64,000 nucleotides of DNA. Source: Tachypleus tridentatus. Taxonomy: Eukaryota; Arthropoda; Merostomata; Xiphosura; Limulidae. Positions 1 through 10,632 of the stretch are shown in pieces; position 1 is the first letter of the stretch, and every line of letters starts with the position of its first letter. Position numbers and translations under genes: made by a program. The notes beneath the pieces are model-generated. The model had not been told where the DNA came from. It was given only the letters and a program-made list of their open reading frames with translations, and ran no database searches. Location of the stretch: NCBI RefSeq assembly GCF_004210375.1, contig NC_134830.1:45389094-45453093 (forward strand), in the 5' to 3' direction.

Positions 1-613
1 TTAAACTGAATTAAAACATCGTAAGCTTAATAGCAATTATATATTTCAAAGTAATAATTTGAACATAAACTTTATCTCAAAAGTTTAAAATTATCACAAA
101 GTTTCTTCATAAACAACATTTACAGTTTACTTTCAGTCTTCCAACAAATTAATATTATGAAAAGATCTCACCATGAGAAAGAACATGATTGTTTCTCAAA
201 CAATCTAGCAACTTTCATACCTTGACCTCGAATCCCCTTAGAATATTAAACATTGTCTAAAACGTCAACTTGTCAAGATTGATTGAAATTGACTTAATAG
301 GCTGGGGGGTGTTTAACCAGCAGACTTCAGAAAATAGAAATAGAATTAAGTTCACTTTTGGTTTCCTAAGGACATTTTTCATAATTCTTAGTGTTTACAT
401 ACATATTTGAGTTAAAATTGGCCCAAAGTGATTTGAGGAATAAATGTGCAAACAAACACACATTTCGTTTATGTGTATACATATATTAGTGTTAGGATAG
501 CGAAATTTGTGCGCGTTTGATCTAATGGCATTTAAGGTTGAACTCGAAAATTTTTTTCTTTCCAATTTTCTTGTTGTAAAAATGTGTTCTGATAAACTAA
601 TTCAAGTATTATC
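1..613. other. AT-rich sequence, no gene seen
   Basis: I see no open frame with coding character, no RNA gene and no recognised transposon end in this stretch. It is AT-rich non-coding sequence ending at the target-site duplication of the first SINE. Confidence 0.5.
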
Positions 614-621
614 ACGAACAA

Positions 622-874
622 TGGCCCAGCATGGCCAGGTGGTTAAAGCACTAGACTCGTAATCTGAGGGTCGCAGATTCTTTCAGCCATGGGGACGTTA
701 TAATGTGCGGGTCAATCCCATTATTCGTTGGTAAAAGAGTAGCCCGAGAGTTGGCGGTGGATGACGATGATTAACTACCTTTCATCTAGTCGTACACTGC
801 TAAATTAGGGACGGTGAGCGCAGACAGGTCTCGTGTAGCTTTGCGCGTAATTCAAAACTAAACAAAACAAAACT
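622..874 (+). mobile_element. tRNA-derived SINE (family A), internally deleted
   Basis: The head (GGCCCAGCATGGCC) contains an A-box-like TGGCCAGGTGG, followed by CTCGTAATCTGAGGGTCGC as in other family A copies. The copy skips the expected B-box/linker segment and resumes at TTTCAGCC. It then carries the shared core (ATTCGTTGGTAAAAGAGTAG), the GCTAAATTAGGGACGG block and an A/C-rich tail (AAACAAAACAAAACT). The 8-bp sequence ACGAACAA occurs at 614-621 and again at 875-882, consistent with a target-site duplication. The deletion makes this a dead, older copy than the one at 6721. Confidence 0.8.
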
Positions 875-977
875 ACGAACAACAATTGTTCAAACACTGA
901 AACTATTTTATGCTTGAGTTCAAAAGTTTTTACAAAAGAACTAATTCCTATAAATAATTAACTGAAAGTGTACTGTC

Positions 978-1040
978 GTGTGTGTGTGTGTGTGTGTGTG
1001 TTATAGTAAAGCCACATCAGGTTATCTGCTGGGTCCACCG
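978..1040 (-). mobile_element. 5'-truncated tRNA-derived SINE (family B) with GT-rich tail
   Basis: This short insertion reads, on the plus strand, (GT)n then TTATAGTAAAGCCACAT, a TATCTGCTGGGTCCACCG stretch, and stops. That is the reverse complement of the 3' part of SINE family B. Ten bases, GTGTACTGTC, flank it on both sides (968-977 and 1041-1050), a perfect target-site duplication. The duplication shows that the GT microsatellite is the SINE tail and that the element is 5'-truncated. Confidence 0.8.
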
Positions 1041-1205
1041 GTGTACTGTCATAAGCACGTTAAAAAATAATTCTTTTAGGTTTTTTTCTGAAAGGTTTGA
1101 AACATATGTGATTAATAACATGAAGTTGAACTGTGTCAAGAAACACCTCCTGGAGATAATACATGTGTAGCAATAATGTATAGCTTTGTTTGTAGACTGT
1201 TTTAG

Positions 1206-1305
1206 AGCAACGCCAAATTGGGCTATCTGCTGTGTCCACCACGTGGAATCGAACCTCGGATTATAGCGTTGTAAGTCCATAGGCTTACCGCTGTCTCATC
1301 GGGGA
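1206..1305 (-). mobile_element. tRNA-derived SINE (family B) fragment
   Basis: On the plus strand this reads GGGCTATCTGCTGTGTCCACC, then GAATCGAACCTCGG (a B-box complement), then TTATAGCGTTGTAAGTCC and CTTACCGCTGT. The order matches the other family B copies in reverse orientation. No clear target-site duplication was seen. Confidence 0.7.
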
Positions 1306-3235
1306 ACTCTGCGTTGAGTGAAAAACAAACAAACTCAAAATTAAAATAGGCACTTGAAAGAAAAACGAATTGTAGATAATGTAAACATTTACAAGTTCTT
1401 CAATTAAACTAGGCCTAGTGTGAACAGTATGCTATTATATATATTATTAGCAGATTTCCGTTTTAATTGGATGAATTAGTGTGGTTAAACTACAAGGAAG
1501 CAGGCCTTTAAGAAGGCTATCGCATGCACTTTAATACATCTGTTGACGATGAATTGTCAGTAAGAACCGTTAATTAATAGGCTTCAGTTTGTGCTGGTAT
1601 TAATCTAGTAAGGTTGAACTGCCAGTAAACATATTGTACTGGTGTGAACCTGGTAAGATTGAACTGATTGATCAGCATATTAAACTGCTTTGCAATACCA
1701 ATTACCTATTAAGTTCGTTACTGAACACTAATATATAAATATTTATACCTAGTAAGTGAAGATTTCTAATCGTTATGATTTTATTCTTAATTGTTATTTA
1801 TAACATGGTTAATGACTTGACTTAATATATAATCAGACTTTTCAGCACAACATGTACAAAAACTGCCAGTTTTGAGCCCTTCTGCTTGTCAATAATAGGT
1901 AACTCGTGCTTGTTTAGTTGTCGCTTAGCAACTAGGGCCTAAATTTTTAATATCGCTATAAAATGTAGAGTGAAGGAATTGCTTGGGAAGGTCGAATTAT
2001 GACAACTAAAATTTTTGGTTAATTTTATCTAAAAGCAATTTGAGTACTAAATAAAGTGTGATTTCGTTGTACCTTCTTTTTATTTCGTGTGGCGCTGAAC
2101 AAAGAATAACATACAACAACTGCTTTCATATCAAACTTGTTTATATTTATGTGTGCAACAAAATCACACAAAATACGTTGATAATATTTTTAAGGCTTCG
2201 CGACATTTGAAATTGTATTATAAAAATTATAACGGCAAAACTATTCATTGAATTATGTGTTGAGTTTAGGCCATAAAGGTTCTTTAATTTAGAAGTTTTA
2301 ATTAGCTTTAGAAAGTGTGAGTGGAGAAGAACCGAGCTGTGTTGACCGGCCCTCGCTAATAACTGTAAGGTCGTAAAACCAACAAGTATAAAAGTGTGTA
2401 ATTTATGCGCCTGACTGACTGGATAAACGAGAAGGCCTCTTAATTTCGAGTTTTATATAAACGTAGTATCGGATTTTAAAACCTTGTAGTCTGCTCCTGT
2501 CCACAACCGTGTAACATTATTGCATCTTTATAAATGAATAACGAATAGTTATATCATACAGAACAGATTTTTCACGATATTGTGTGAAAACGGTGCAGTG
2601 GTCGTTTCGTTTTAAACACCAGAACCAAATAGCTTTCGGAATAGGTCGTATAAATGACAAAGTGTTTTTCATGCCCTCTGTTTGATTAGATTCTTGAATA
2701 CAATGGAGTTCTAAGTTATTCCTTTCATTTACGTGCACAGCACTGTTAGTCACATCAATCAGGCCTTCATCTCGAGGAGTGCTATAAGCCATAATCACTC
2801 GAGCTATACTCGAGTGTGCTTATTCAGATCATACCCGTGTATTTCTGTCAAAGAGAGATATTCCTGGCGTCATCGACTAAGCACAAGTTGAGTCATGGAG
2901 CGACGCAGTCGTTAAGCTGTTACTGGTATCCTGCTATAGGGAATTTATAAGGATTAACTGGGGCTGTATTTCAGCTTATGTTGTGTCTCCTGGTCGATTA
3001 GTCGTGGGGTGGTTACAACCCATAACTGACTTGGGTTTTAATTAATGCAGAAAACGGGTATTTTAACACGTTTCTTCTTATTATTCTCATCCTGTAAGAT
3101 AATGGTTGAACAAAAGATGTAATCTATGGACTCGCTTCTTCGTAATATAGCTAGGTTGGACTACGGTTTTACGGATTTTGATAGATATGCGAGTCATTTC
3201 TCATATAATTACAAAAAAGATTTTCATAATTACCT
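1306..3235. other. Non-coding stretch, no feature assigned
   Basis: Almost 2 kb of AT-rich sequence. The longest open frame (complement of 2517-2798, 93 codons) has no recognisable motif and no splice context that makes it convincing. No repeat, RNA gene or transposon end was recognised. Confidence 0.45.
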
Positions 3236-3450
3236 GGGCCTGGCATGGCTTGTTCGTTAGGGCATTATACACGCCATTTGCGGGTCACGAGTTCGAATCC
3301 CCGTTACACCGACCATACTTTCCCTTTCAGGCGTAAGGGCTTTATAAGTGTTGGTCACTTTCACTAATCATTAGTAAAATGGTAGCTCAAGAGTTGGCGT
3401 TGGGTGATGATGATTAACTGCCTTCCTTCTAGTGTTACATTGCAAGAAAT
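3236..3450 (+). mobile_element. Diverged SINE family A copy
   Basis: A degraded member of the family seen at 6721. It has the GGCCTGGCATGGC head, a good B-box-like GTTCGAATCC at 3291-3300, and CTCAAGAGTTGGCG followed by GATGATGATTAACTGCCTTCC. The tail is not recognisable and the 3' limit is approximate. Confidence 0.7.
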
Positions 3451-3587
3451 TCGACGGACAAACTCTAAATGACCAGTTGTTGATGGATTTTGTACAAGAT
3501 AGAGAGTTGACCACAAGTTCCGTCGTTTTCTGTGGTTACACACATCAGTTACAATTATTTTCAAGAAGAGACTTCCACAGTGCACAA

Positions 3588-3658
3588 TGGTGGGCTTAGA
3601 TACCCGTAGTGGGCAAAGCACACATAGCCCATTGTGTAGTTTTTGTGCTTAACCACAC
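3588..3658 (+). mobile_element. SINE family B-like 3' fragment
   Basis: GATACCCGTAGTGGGC, then AAGCACACATAGCCCATTG and TGTAGTTTTTGTGC, line up with the segment that follows the B box in the copy at 7572. Only the 3' part is present. Limits are approximate. Confidence 0.55.
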
Positions 3659-3738
3659 AAGAAGAGGAATATTGTTGATCTTCACTGTAGGCATTAAACA
3701 CAGTCCTCGTTGGATATTGGAGTATCCCCAATAATAAA

Positions 3739-3916
3739 AGTTGTCCCAAAAGTCTGGAGCCACTGGAAAATATACATTATATTATTAAAGTTAAACAAAC
3801 ATATTTTTAATGTCAGAGAATACCATGGAAACACAGTATACTAAGAATTGATGTGTGTGTGGTTGTTATTGGCATGCAACCTTAATAATAAATAAGTACT
3901 TCTGGGACACCCTGTA
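3739..3916. mobile_element. Mariner-type MITE
   Basis: The left end contains TTGTCCCAAAAGTCTGGAGC. The reverse complement of the right end is TACAGGGTGTCCCAGAAGT. The two share TGTCCC followed by AAAAGT or AGAAGT, an 11/12 inverted match. The right end abuts TA, the target dinucleotide of Tc1/mariner elements. A TACAGGGTGTCCC terminus is typical of mariner-derived MITEs, from memory. The outermost bases of the left end are eroded. About 178 bp, with no coding capacity. Confidence 0.65.
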
Positions 3917-4136
3917 TTTATATTTATTAAAGCTGTAACTTATACATGTATGTGCAATGGTGAAATTATCTTTAAAGAAGTACAGCTTCTCACCTTTACC
4001 AAGCGCAGGTCTCACAGTGTATGAGGTATCACGTTTTGTACATACTAAAAGTATATCTGAAGTAACCTTTAGATTGAAATACCGGGAAATAAAACCAATT
4101 TAGAACATTGTTGTTGCTTACAAAGAATAAGTGATA

Positions 4137-4270
4137 ATCCATTTGGAATTCCATAAATAACTGGAAGTAGATCCACTTGGAATTCCGTAAATAACTGGAA
4201 TTGAATACATTTGGAATTCTGTAAAGAACTGGTATTCGACTTGGAATTCCATAAATAATTGGTATTTAAT
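4137..4270 (+). repeat. Short tandem repeat, four ~34-bp units
   Basis: The motif TTGGAATTC(C/T) begins at 4143, 4177, 4211 and 4241. Each time it is followed by a (C/G)(A/T)AAA(T/G)AA(C/T)TGG-like stretch, giving periods of 34, 34 and 30 bp. The units are imperfect. The open frame on the minus strand here is a consequence of the repeat. AT-rich simple sequence (4335-4400) follows. Confidence 0.8.
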
Positions 4271-4563
4271 CCAAGTGAGTATCGGCAGAATGTTAACTAT
4301 TCCCTCCCGATCATCTTTCTTTTCCAACCTATTCCATATTTTAATTATATTCCATATTATATTATATTCCATATTATATTATATTCTACAACTTCATTTT
4401 TATAAAATTTCGTTTTGTTTTATTGTTTTCTGTATTTTAAATATAATATTTCGTTGAAACGATTCCTCATATTTTACCATAACATCAACGTCGTGTGCAT
4501 TGTGTTCAGTGATATTAATCTTATTCGTTCGTTTCACCTTGTTTTAACCACTATTTACCACTT

Positions 4564-4668
4564 GATGGGACAACGGTAAGTTTACGGATTTACAGCGATA
4601 AAATCCGGGGTTAAATTCCTCGTGGTGGACACAACATATGGTTCAGTGCGGCTTTGCTCAAAAACAAC
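4564..4668 (+). mobile_element. tRNA-derived SINE family B copy
   Basis: Contains GGTAAGTTTACGGATTTAC, AAAATCCGGGGTTAAATTCC (a degenerate B box), CGTGGTGGAC and GCGGCTTTGCTCAAAAACAA. This is the plus-strand order for family B. It ends about 35 bp before the 66-bp satellite begins. Confidence 0.7.
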
Positions 4669-4703
4669 TAAACCAAATTGCGTCGATTACAAGAATAATA
4701 CCA

Positions 4704-5913
4704 ACCTGTCTTTACAAGAGACGTAAGAAGCTTTTGTTTTGTTTGGAAGCATCCAGTTCCACTATACTTACCTGTCTTCACAAGAGACGTAAGAAGCTTT
4801 TGTTTTGTTTGGAAGCATCCAGTTCCACTATACTTACCTGTCTTCACAAGAGACGTAAGAAGCTTTTGTTTTGTTTGGAAGCATCCAGTTCCACTATACT
4901 TACCTGTCTTCACAAGAGACGTAAGAAGCTTTTGTTTTGTTTGGAAGCATCCAGTTCCACTATACTTACCTGTCTTCACAAGAGACGTAAGAAGCTTTTG
5001 TTTTGTTTGGAAGCATCCAGTTCCACTATACTTACCTGTCTTCAAAAGAGACGTAAGAAGCTTTTGTTTTGTTTGGAAGCATCCAGTTCCACTATACTTA
5101 CCTGTCTTCACAAGAGACGTAAGAAGCTTTTGTTTTGTTTGGAAGCATCCAGTTCCACTATACTTACCTGTCTTCACAAGAGACGTAAGAAGCTTTTGTT
5201 TTGTTTGGAAGCATCCAGTTCCACTATACTTACCTGTCTTCACAAGAGACGTAAGAAGCTTTTGTTTTGTTTGGAAGCATCCAGTTCCACTATACTTACC
5301 TGTCTTCACAAGAGACGTAAGAAGCTTTTGTTTTGTTTGGAAGCATCCAGTTCCACTATACTTACCTGTCTTCACAAGAGACGTAAGAAGCTTTGTTTTG
5401 TTTGGAAGCATCCAGTTCCACTATACTTACCTGTCTTCACAAGAGACGTAAGAAGCTTTTGTTTTGTTTGGAAGCATCCAGTTCCACTATACTTACCTGT
5501 CTTCACAAGAGACGTAAGAAGCTTTTGTTTTGTTTGGAAGCATCCAGTTCCACTATACTTACCTGTCTTCACAAGAGACGTAAGAAGCTTTGTTTTGTTT
5601 GGAAGCATCCAGTTCCACTATACTTACCTGTCTTCACAAGAGACGTAAGAAGCTTTTGTTTTGTTTGGAAGCATCCAGTTCCACTATACTTACCTGTCTT
5701 CACAAGAGACGTAAGAAGCTTTGTTTTGTTTGGAAGCATCCAGTTCCACTATACTTACCTGTCTTCACAAGAGACGTAAGAAGCTTTTGTTTTGTTTGGA
5801 AGCATCCAGTTCCACTATACTTACCTGTCTTCACAAGAGACGTAAGAAGCTTTTGTTTTGTTTGGAAGCATCCAGTTCCACTATACTTACCTGTCTTCAC
5901 ATCCAGTTCCACT
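4704..5913 (+). repeat. 66-bp satellite, 18 units
   Basis: GGAAGCATCC recurs 18 times between 4745 and 5864. The 17 intervals sum to 1,119 bp: fourteen of 66 bp and three of 65 bp. The three short units have lost one T in the run after AAGC (near 5390, 5590 and 5718). Units are otherwise almost identical, with single differences such as CTTCAAAAGAG near 5041 and a diverged first unit. The array stops inside a unit at CTTCAC (5900) and jumps to ATCCAGTTCCACT, so the last copy is deleted. Because 66 is a multiple of three, open frames run through it on both strands (for example 4638-5648 plus, 4668-5411 minus). I do not call these genes. Confidence 0.97.
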
Positions 5914-6708
5914 TTGTTTGATATATTTCTAAAACTTTTTGTTATCAATACTTCTCTTTTGTTGCTATTGACTAGAAACCCAAACACACAAATCTTTCAT
6001 ATCTAGGAAAAGGGAAACATGGGACAATACAAGGAGGGACTTGTATTTCAATAGTTTATCACAATATAAGACAGGATATTGATAAGTAAGCGAATATGTT
6101 TTAATATTTGTTCATTATTTGTTACTCTTTTGAAGTTCTTCTGTTTTTTCTCCTTTAAATACGGTTTGATTATTTTCTCTTCCAACTTCTTTCTTTCTGT
6201 TAACGTTTCAACACGTTTATTATGGTTGTGTTTCTCATTTCGAATAAAAACAAATGAGAAAACATCTTCAAGTAATACAGGAAATTGTGTTTCATACGCG
6301 TTAAAAATAACAATAATAAAAGTTACTTTGTTTAAAAACAGTGCTTACAGAGAAATGTATGTTATGTGGTTTGCCATTCTTTTACCCTATGAACTTATTA
6401 TAACAGTACTTTTTAACGCATTCTTTCCATTGTTTTTTTGTCGTTCATTTTTCTACTTCTTTCGTATCTGGTAGTCTTCATACAAAATGGTGGTGTATAA
6501 CCTGAAATGTCTTCCAACAGAACTGAATACCCGGACTGACAATAGCCGGTTATACTACTGCAGCACTTCGTCGAATTTTCAAATGTCGGTGGTAATTGTT
6601 CTAGCTTGACGCCCTCTATAAAAAGAAATATCGATGAGCCTTCAGTGATTTTTGCGGAATTCGGAGTAGATTAAACTTTTCGTGTCTTTGCAACTTGTTT
6701 TGTTGTTT
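5914..6708. other. T-rich non-coding stretch
   Basis: No gene recognised. A 131-codon plus-strand frame at 6079-6474 is dominated by Phe, Leu and Ser codons from T-rich sequence, and I see no domain in it. Confidence 0.45.
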
Positions 6709-6720
6709 CTCTATCAAGTG

Positions 6721-6995
6721 GGCCCGGCATGGCCTAGCGCGTAAGGCGTGCGACTCGTAATCCGAGGGTCGCGGGTTCGCGCCCGAGTCGCGCTAAACAT
6801 GCTCGCCCTCCCAGCCGTGGGGGTGTATAATGTGACGGTCAATCCCACTATTCGTTGGTAAAAGAGTAGCCCAAGAGTTGGCGGTGGGTGGTGATGACTA
6901 GCTGCCTTCCCTCTAGTCTTACACTGCTAAATTAGGGACGGCTAGCACAGATAGCCCTCGAGTAGCTTTGTGCGAAATTCCCAAACAAACCAAAC
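6721..6995 (+). mobile_element. Full-length tRNA-derived SINE (family A) with target-site duplication
   Basis: The best-preserved family A copy. It has the head GGCCCGGCATGGCC, an anticodon-arm-like CGACTCGTAATCCGAGGG, and a B-box-like GGGTTCGCGCCC. A linker (AAACATGCTCGCC) leads to the core with CACTATTCGTTGGTAAAAGA and TTGGCGGTGGGTGGTGATG. The element ends with ACTGCTAAATTAGGGACGGC and an AAACAAACCAAAC tail. The 12 bases CTCTATCAAGTG lie immediately before (6709-6720) and after (6996-7007), a perfect target-site duplication of the kind made by LINE-driven retroposition. The intact duplication implies a relatively recent insertion. Confidence 0.93.
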
Positions 6996-7007
6996 CTCTA
7001 TCAAGTG

Positions 7008-7571
7008 ATTCCTAATTCATCGTTGGAGTGAATACAGGTTAAACATTATTTTGAAGAAAATGACCGTTTCACGCCCTCTTACGACGGCGACCTCAAAATC
7101 ACTTTTACTTCTGGAATGATCGTTATTCATAGTTGATGCTTCTCCGTTTAAATAGAAATTTCAGCTGTGTCAAATTTGGGGATTCCATCTTTGCACAAGT
7201 TTTTTGTTGTTGTTTATTTTGCATAAGTGAGGAGAAGTTGCCCATGTTTGTTTGTAGTATATAATTTCTATTCTGTACCATAATCTTATTTAGTTGTTTA
7301 TGTTGTAAATATTTTGTATTTTGAGGAATTCTTAAATAATTAAATGATTTCATCTATATAATTTAAATCTATATCATTTTGTATCTATATCATTTTATAA
7401 TAAAAATTAATCATGTTCTCGCAATGATCCCAGCATCTGGTTTTTCTGTTTCTTAAGTAACTTGATAGTTACTTTAGGTGTACAAAAAATATATATCTTG
7501 ATATTTCATATTTCGAATCTCAGTGTGTTTTGTAGAATTAAAGCATACAAACTATATGTGGAGTTTGCCCC
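7008..7571. other. AT-rich stretch, nothing assigned
   Basis: No convincing open frame or repeat. A 76-codon frame on the complement of 7123-7353 has no recognised motif. Local near-repeats of ATCTATATCATTTTxTA occur around 7350-7400. Confidence 0.4.
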
Positions 7572-7681
7572 CCACCGCCACCCAGTATCACAACGGTAAG
7601 TCTTATAACCGAGTTTCGATACCCGTGATGGACAAAGCACAGATAGTCCATTGTATAGCTTTGTACTTAATTACAAACAAA
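7572..7681 (+). mobile_element. SINE family B copy
   Basis: Contains ACAACGGTAAGTCTTATAAC, a B-box-like GAGTTTCGATACCC, GTGATGGACAAAGCACAGAT, and GTATAGCTTTGTACTTAATT followed by ACAAACAAA. The order and spacing match the other plus-strand family B copies. Confidence 0.7.
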
Positions 7682-8491
7682 GTGTAAATTATGCCTTTGT
7701 CTACAAATTTGATCGCACTCATTAATTTATGGCAGGTGTCACTAGGTGTCTCTGTCCATTTTTCTCAGTGCTGTAGTTGATCCAAATAAGTATTCATTAA
7801 ATATGCAATAGGTTTTTTTTTCCTTGCAGCTGTAACCTGGAGACATGATTAGCAGAAGATAACTATTTTACGAATCAGTTTTTGATATTTATACGTTAAC
7901 GTATCCATTCATTTTCTATTTCAGTGCTCATTTGCAGTCTCTTTTATGGGACTAGTTGAATGTAAATTTGGTAAAATTTATAACATAAATCATAATTCTA
8001 TATTTACTGCTTGACAACGTCTTAATGAAAGTTTATCTTAGTTTTCCGTTAATCTCGGAGACATTCTTATTTCGAATCGAAGACTCTAATCGAGGTGTAG
8101 TTCAGTCCGTCATAATTGATAAACGTGGTAACAGTGAAGCAAAAATGTACTTCACTTTTAATTGAAGCTGCATGGGAAATATAGCTTGAATACTTCATGA
8201 ACTAAGTACACAGCACTACGATAAGAAAGTGTTCGTTACGTTTCTGTATAAATCACGCAGACCAGCAATACAACAGGATTTTGACAGAGGAACTGTGTAC
8301 GTCACTTCTTAAGGGTGTCGTTACGGTCACGTAATTAACAGCAAGTTGTTAAACATTGTAGAATATGAACATATCAATGAGAAAAGTGCTCATTTCCAGT
8401 TGTCTCTTTAAAACTAATAAACTGAACATTCAGCTATTACATTGTCTGTTTGTTAGTACATGGCTTTATGGAAAGGATGGGCATTATCAAA
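7682..8491. other. Non-coding stretch
   Basis: I see no gene, transposon end or tandem repeat here. A 66-codon frame overlapping 8365-8565 runs into the neighbouring SINE and is not credible as a gene. Confidence 0.4.
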
Positions 8492-8612
8492 GGGTGTGTG
8501 ATTTTCTTATAGCAAAGCTACATCGAACTATTAGCTTAGTTCACCGAGGAGAATCTAACTCCTGATTTTAGCATTGTAAATCTTTAGACTTACCGCTGTC
8601 GCAGCTGGGAAA
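8492..8612 (-). mobile_element. SINE family B copy, reverse orientation
   Basis: The plus strand reads GGGTGTGTGATTTTCTTATA, then GCAAAGCTACAT, then a B-box complement region (GAATCTAACTCCTGATTTTA), GCATTGTAAATC and CTTACCGCTGTCGC. This is the full reverse order of family B, including the remnant of a GT-rich tail. Confidence 0.75.
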
Positions 8613-8730
8613 CTATTATGAAATGTACAATAAAATGCCACTGAAGTTTAGTTTCAACGGTTGTAGGTCATCTTGAGCGTGTTATCTTCAGTAGCAAAAA
8701 CTCGATTATAGTATCTAACAAAGCTGAACT

Positions 8731-8971
8731 TTGTTTGTTTGTTTTAAATTTCGCGCAAGGTTACACGATAGCTATCTGCGCTAGTAGTGAGAGACCACAC
8801 CGCCTACCTCCACCTCTTGGAATACTCTTTCACCAACGAATAGTGTAATTGATCGTCACATTATAACACCCTCACGACTGAAAGGAAGAGCCTGTTTGGT
8901 GAGACGGAGATTCGAACCCGCGACACTCAGATTGCGAGTTGAACGTTCTAATCACCTGAACATCCGGGGCG
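8731..8971 (-). mobile_element. SINE family A copy, reverse orientation
   Basis: Starts with (TTTG)n TTTTAAATTTCGCGCAAGG, the complement of the family A tail. CACCAACGAATAGTG, GTCACATTATAACACCCTCA, a B-box complement (GAGATTCGAACCCGC) and CATCCGGGGC follow. Several point changes relative to 6721 mark it as older. No clear target duplication found. Confidence 0.85.
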
Positions 8972-9272
8972 GTTAGATTTTTTAACGCAACAAAAACGAA
9001 GAAAAGAACGTGACCTGGTTTATAATAACCTACAGTGGAGTAAGGTTGGAAATGTTGTATATATGGAGACGTTAATTTTGTGGCAAGTTTGAACTGTGTG
9101 CACCATGGAGGATTTGTTGTTCAGAAACTTGGAGATGGTGAGGCATAATACAATAATAAATGTATCCATCTAAACTGAACCAATTTTGAAGATTATATAA
9201 ACGTTGTTTACGTATTGTGCGATGCACTCCAATCATCACCCGGGGGGAAGAGAAAATAGTTGGAGTTTCATC

Positions 9273-9352
9273 GCCGATGAGCAGTAAATTTATGGACTTA
9301 CGACGCTAAAAATCCGGGTTTCGATTCCCCACGGTTGACAGCGACCAGATGT
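9273..9352 (+). mobile_element. SINE family B head fragment
   Basis: GTAAATTTATGGACTTACGA, CGCTAAAAATCCGGG, the B-box-like GGTTTCGATTCCCC and ACGGTTGACAG match the tRNA-related half of family B. The 3' half is short or lost. Confidence 0.65.
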
Positions 9353-10560
9353 GATGACGAAGAATACACTTTTTTAAGAAAATAAAAGTTTGTTGGCGAA
9401 TGTATAGAGACAGAAACTATTAAAAATGTTCAACGTCTATACAGATGACCAATTGTGTAGTGTTGCACTAAAACAAATTAGCGAAAAAACACTTTCAATC
9501 CAGTTTAAATAGTTGACCAATTTAAGGATAGCCACATTTCTCGAGAAATACATTCGTGAACTAATGATTATGAATTTAGAAGAATACTACTGTATAAGCA
9601 GTCTTTTACACCTTGCGCCATTTCTGTATAAATTTTCTTCCAAATCCAGTAGGACCCATTTTAGACCACTTTTAACATGGATAAAAATCCTTTTACGACT
9701 TTTACGATTTTATGAGAGAAATTCACCGAATTGTTTCTCTTAAAATACCTTAAAATTTTAACCACTTATATTTTGTTTATGAATTATTTAAAGGGGCGGA
9801 GTTTCCCTACAGCATTCTTTTTTATGTTCAAGTGTTAAATTTGAGAAGATAAAGTCGTCCACTGATAGACTACAACTAACTCGCATGCTCAGTGCATCTT
9901 CGGAAGGCACACTTACCAGAAAGAAGGCTACTATACCAATGATGGATTGCTTTACACCAGACGGTTTAGGAAGTCTTGAAATTTTTCCACGCTGAGATTT
10001 CTGAGTTCTTAAGGATGACTTGAGGACCTTGTTTCGTGGAAAATCTACATACAAAAAAAAAATTGTTCCCTGTTTTAATTGGGTTTTTTTATTTCTGGTC
10101 ATTGTTGTTTAGCCTCTATACAGAAGGAGTGACGTTGAAAGAACTTTCATTTGAGAATGGCTACAAGACGAATAAGAAAGAAAGACCTTAAGATGGGTGG
10201 TCGGATGATAATGATAACATCAAAAATCTTATCGAACTAATTTGTAGGCTTAATCCATCCTGGATTCTTATTGGTGTTTAACGCTGTTAACGTCGTTTAA
10301 GGAGGTTTAATAGCTTTATAATTAAATTATCTGTCGTTTTCGATGGATCCTTTTCATGTGAGTAACATGTTTCATGAAATGTTTTCCTGTCCGTCGTAGT
10401 TCAACTTAGTATAAAAGTGTGGAAAATCAGTGTGTTTGTCATTTCAGAAATAGATTACTTATATTTAGTTCAATTTCCTAGAGAAATGTTCATATTAGGT
10501 TTATCATTACAGAGAAGTGTGTTTACATTTGGTTCTATATTTAGTCAGTGTTCGTAAGAC
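9353..10560. other. Non-coding stretch
   Basis: Open frames at 9513-9743 (plus) and 9788-10102 (minus) are short, carry no motif I know, and lack repeated or splice support. I see nothing else assignable in this 1.2 kb. Confidence 0.4.
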
Positions 10561-10632
10561 GTGTGTTTTGTTATTGCAAAGCCACATACGGGTATCTGCT
10601 GTGTCCACCGAGATGAATCAAACCCCTGAGGG
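10561..10632 (-). mobile_element. SINE family B fragment next to the satellite
   Basis: GTGTGTTTTGTTATTGCAAA, GCCACATACGGGTATCTGCT and GTGTCCACCGAGATGAATCA form the reverse complement of the family B 3' half. The copy is 5'-truncated, about 90 bp before the large satellite. Confidence 0.7.

Noticed and set aside
622..680. Functional tRNA genes suggested by A and B boxes in the SINE heads
   Set aside because: The heads lack a complete cloverleaf and continue into SINE bodies with A-rich tails and target duplications, so they are tRNA-derived retroposons.
4638..5648. 336-codon plus-strand frame and overlapping minus-strand frames in the 66-bp satellite
   Set aside because: The unit length is a multiple of three, so a stop-free frame persists in every copy on both strands. 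The frame breaks at each 65-bp unit and shows no domain.
6079..6474. 131-codon plus-strand frame
   Set aside because: Phe/Leu/Ser-rich translation of T-rich DNA, with no motif, splice context or conservation evidence.
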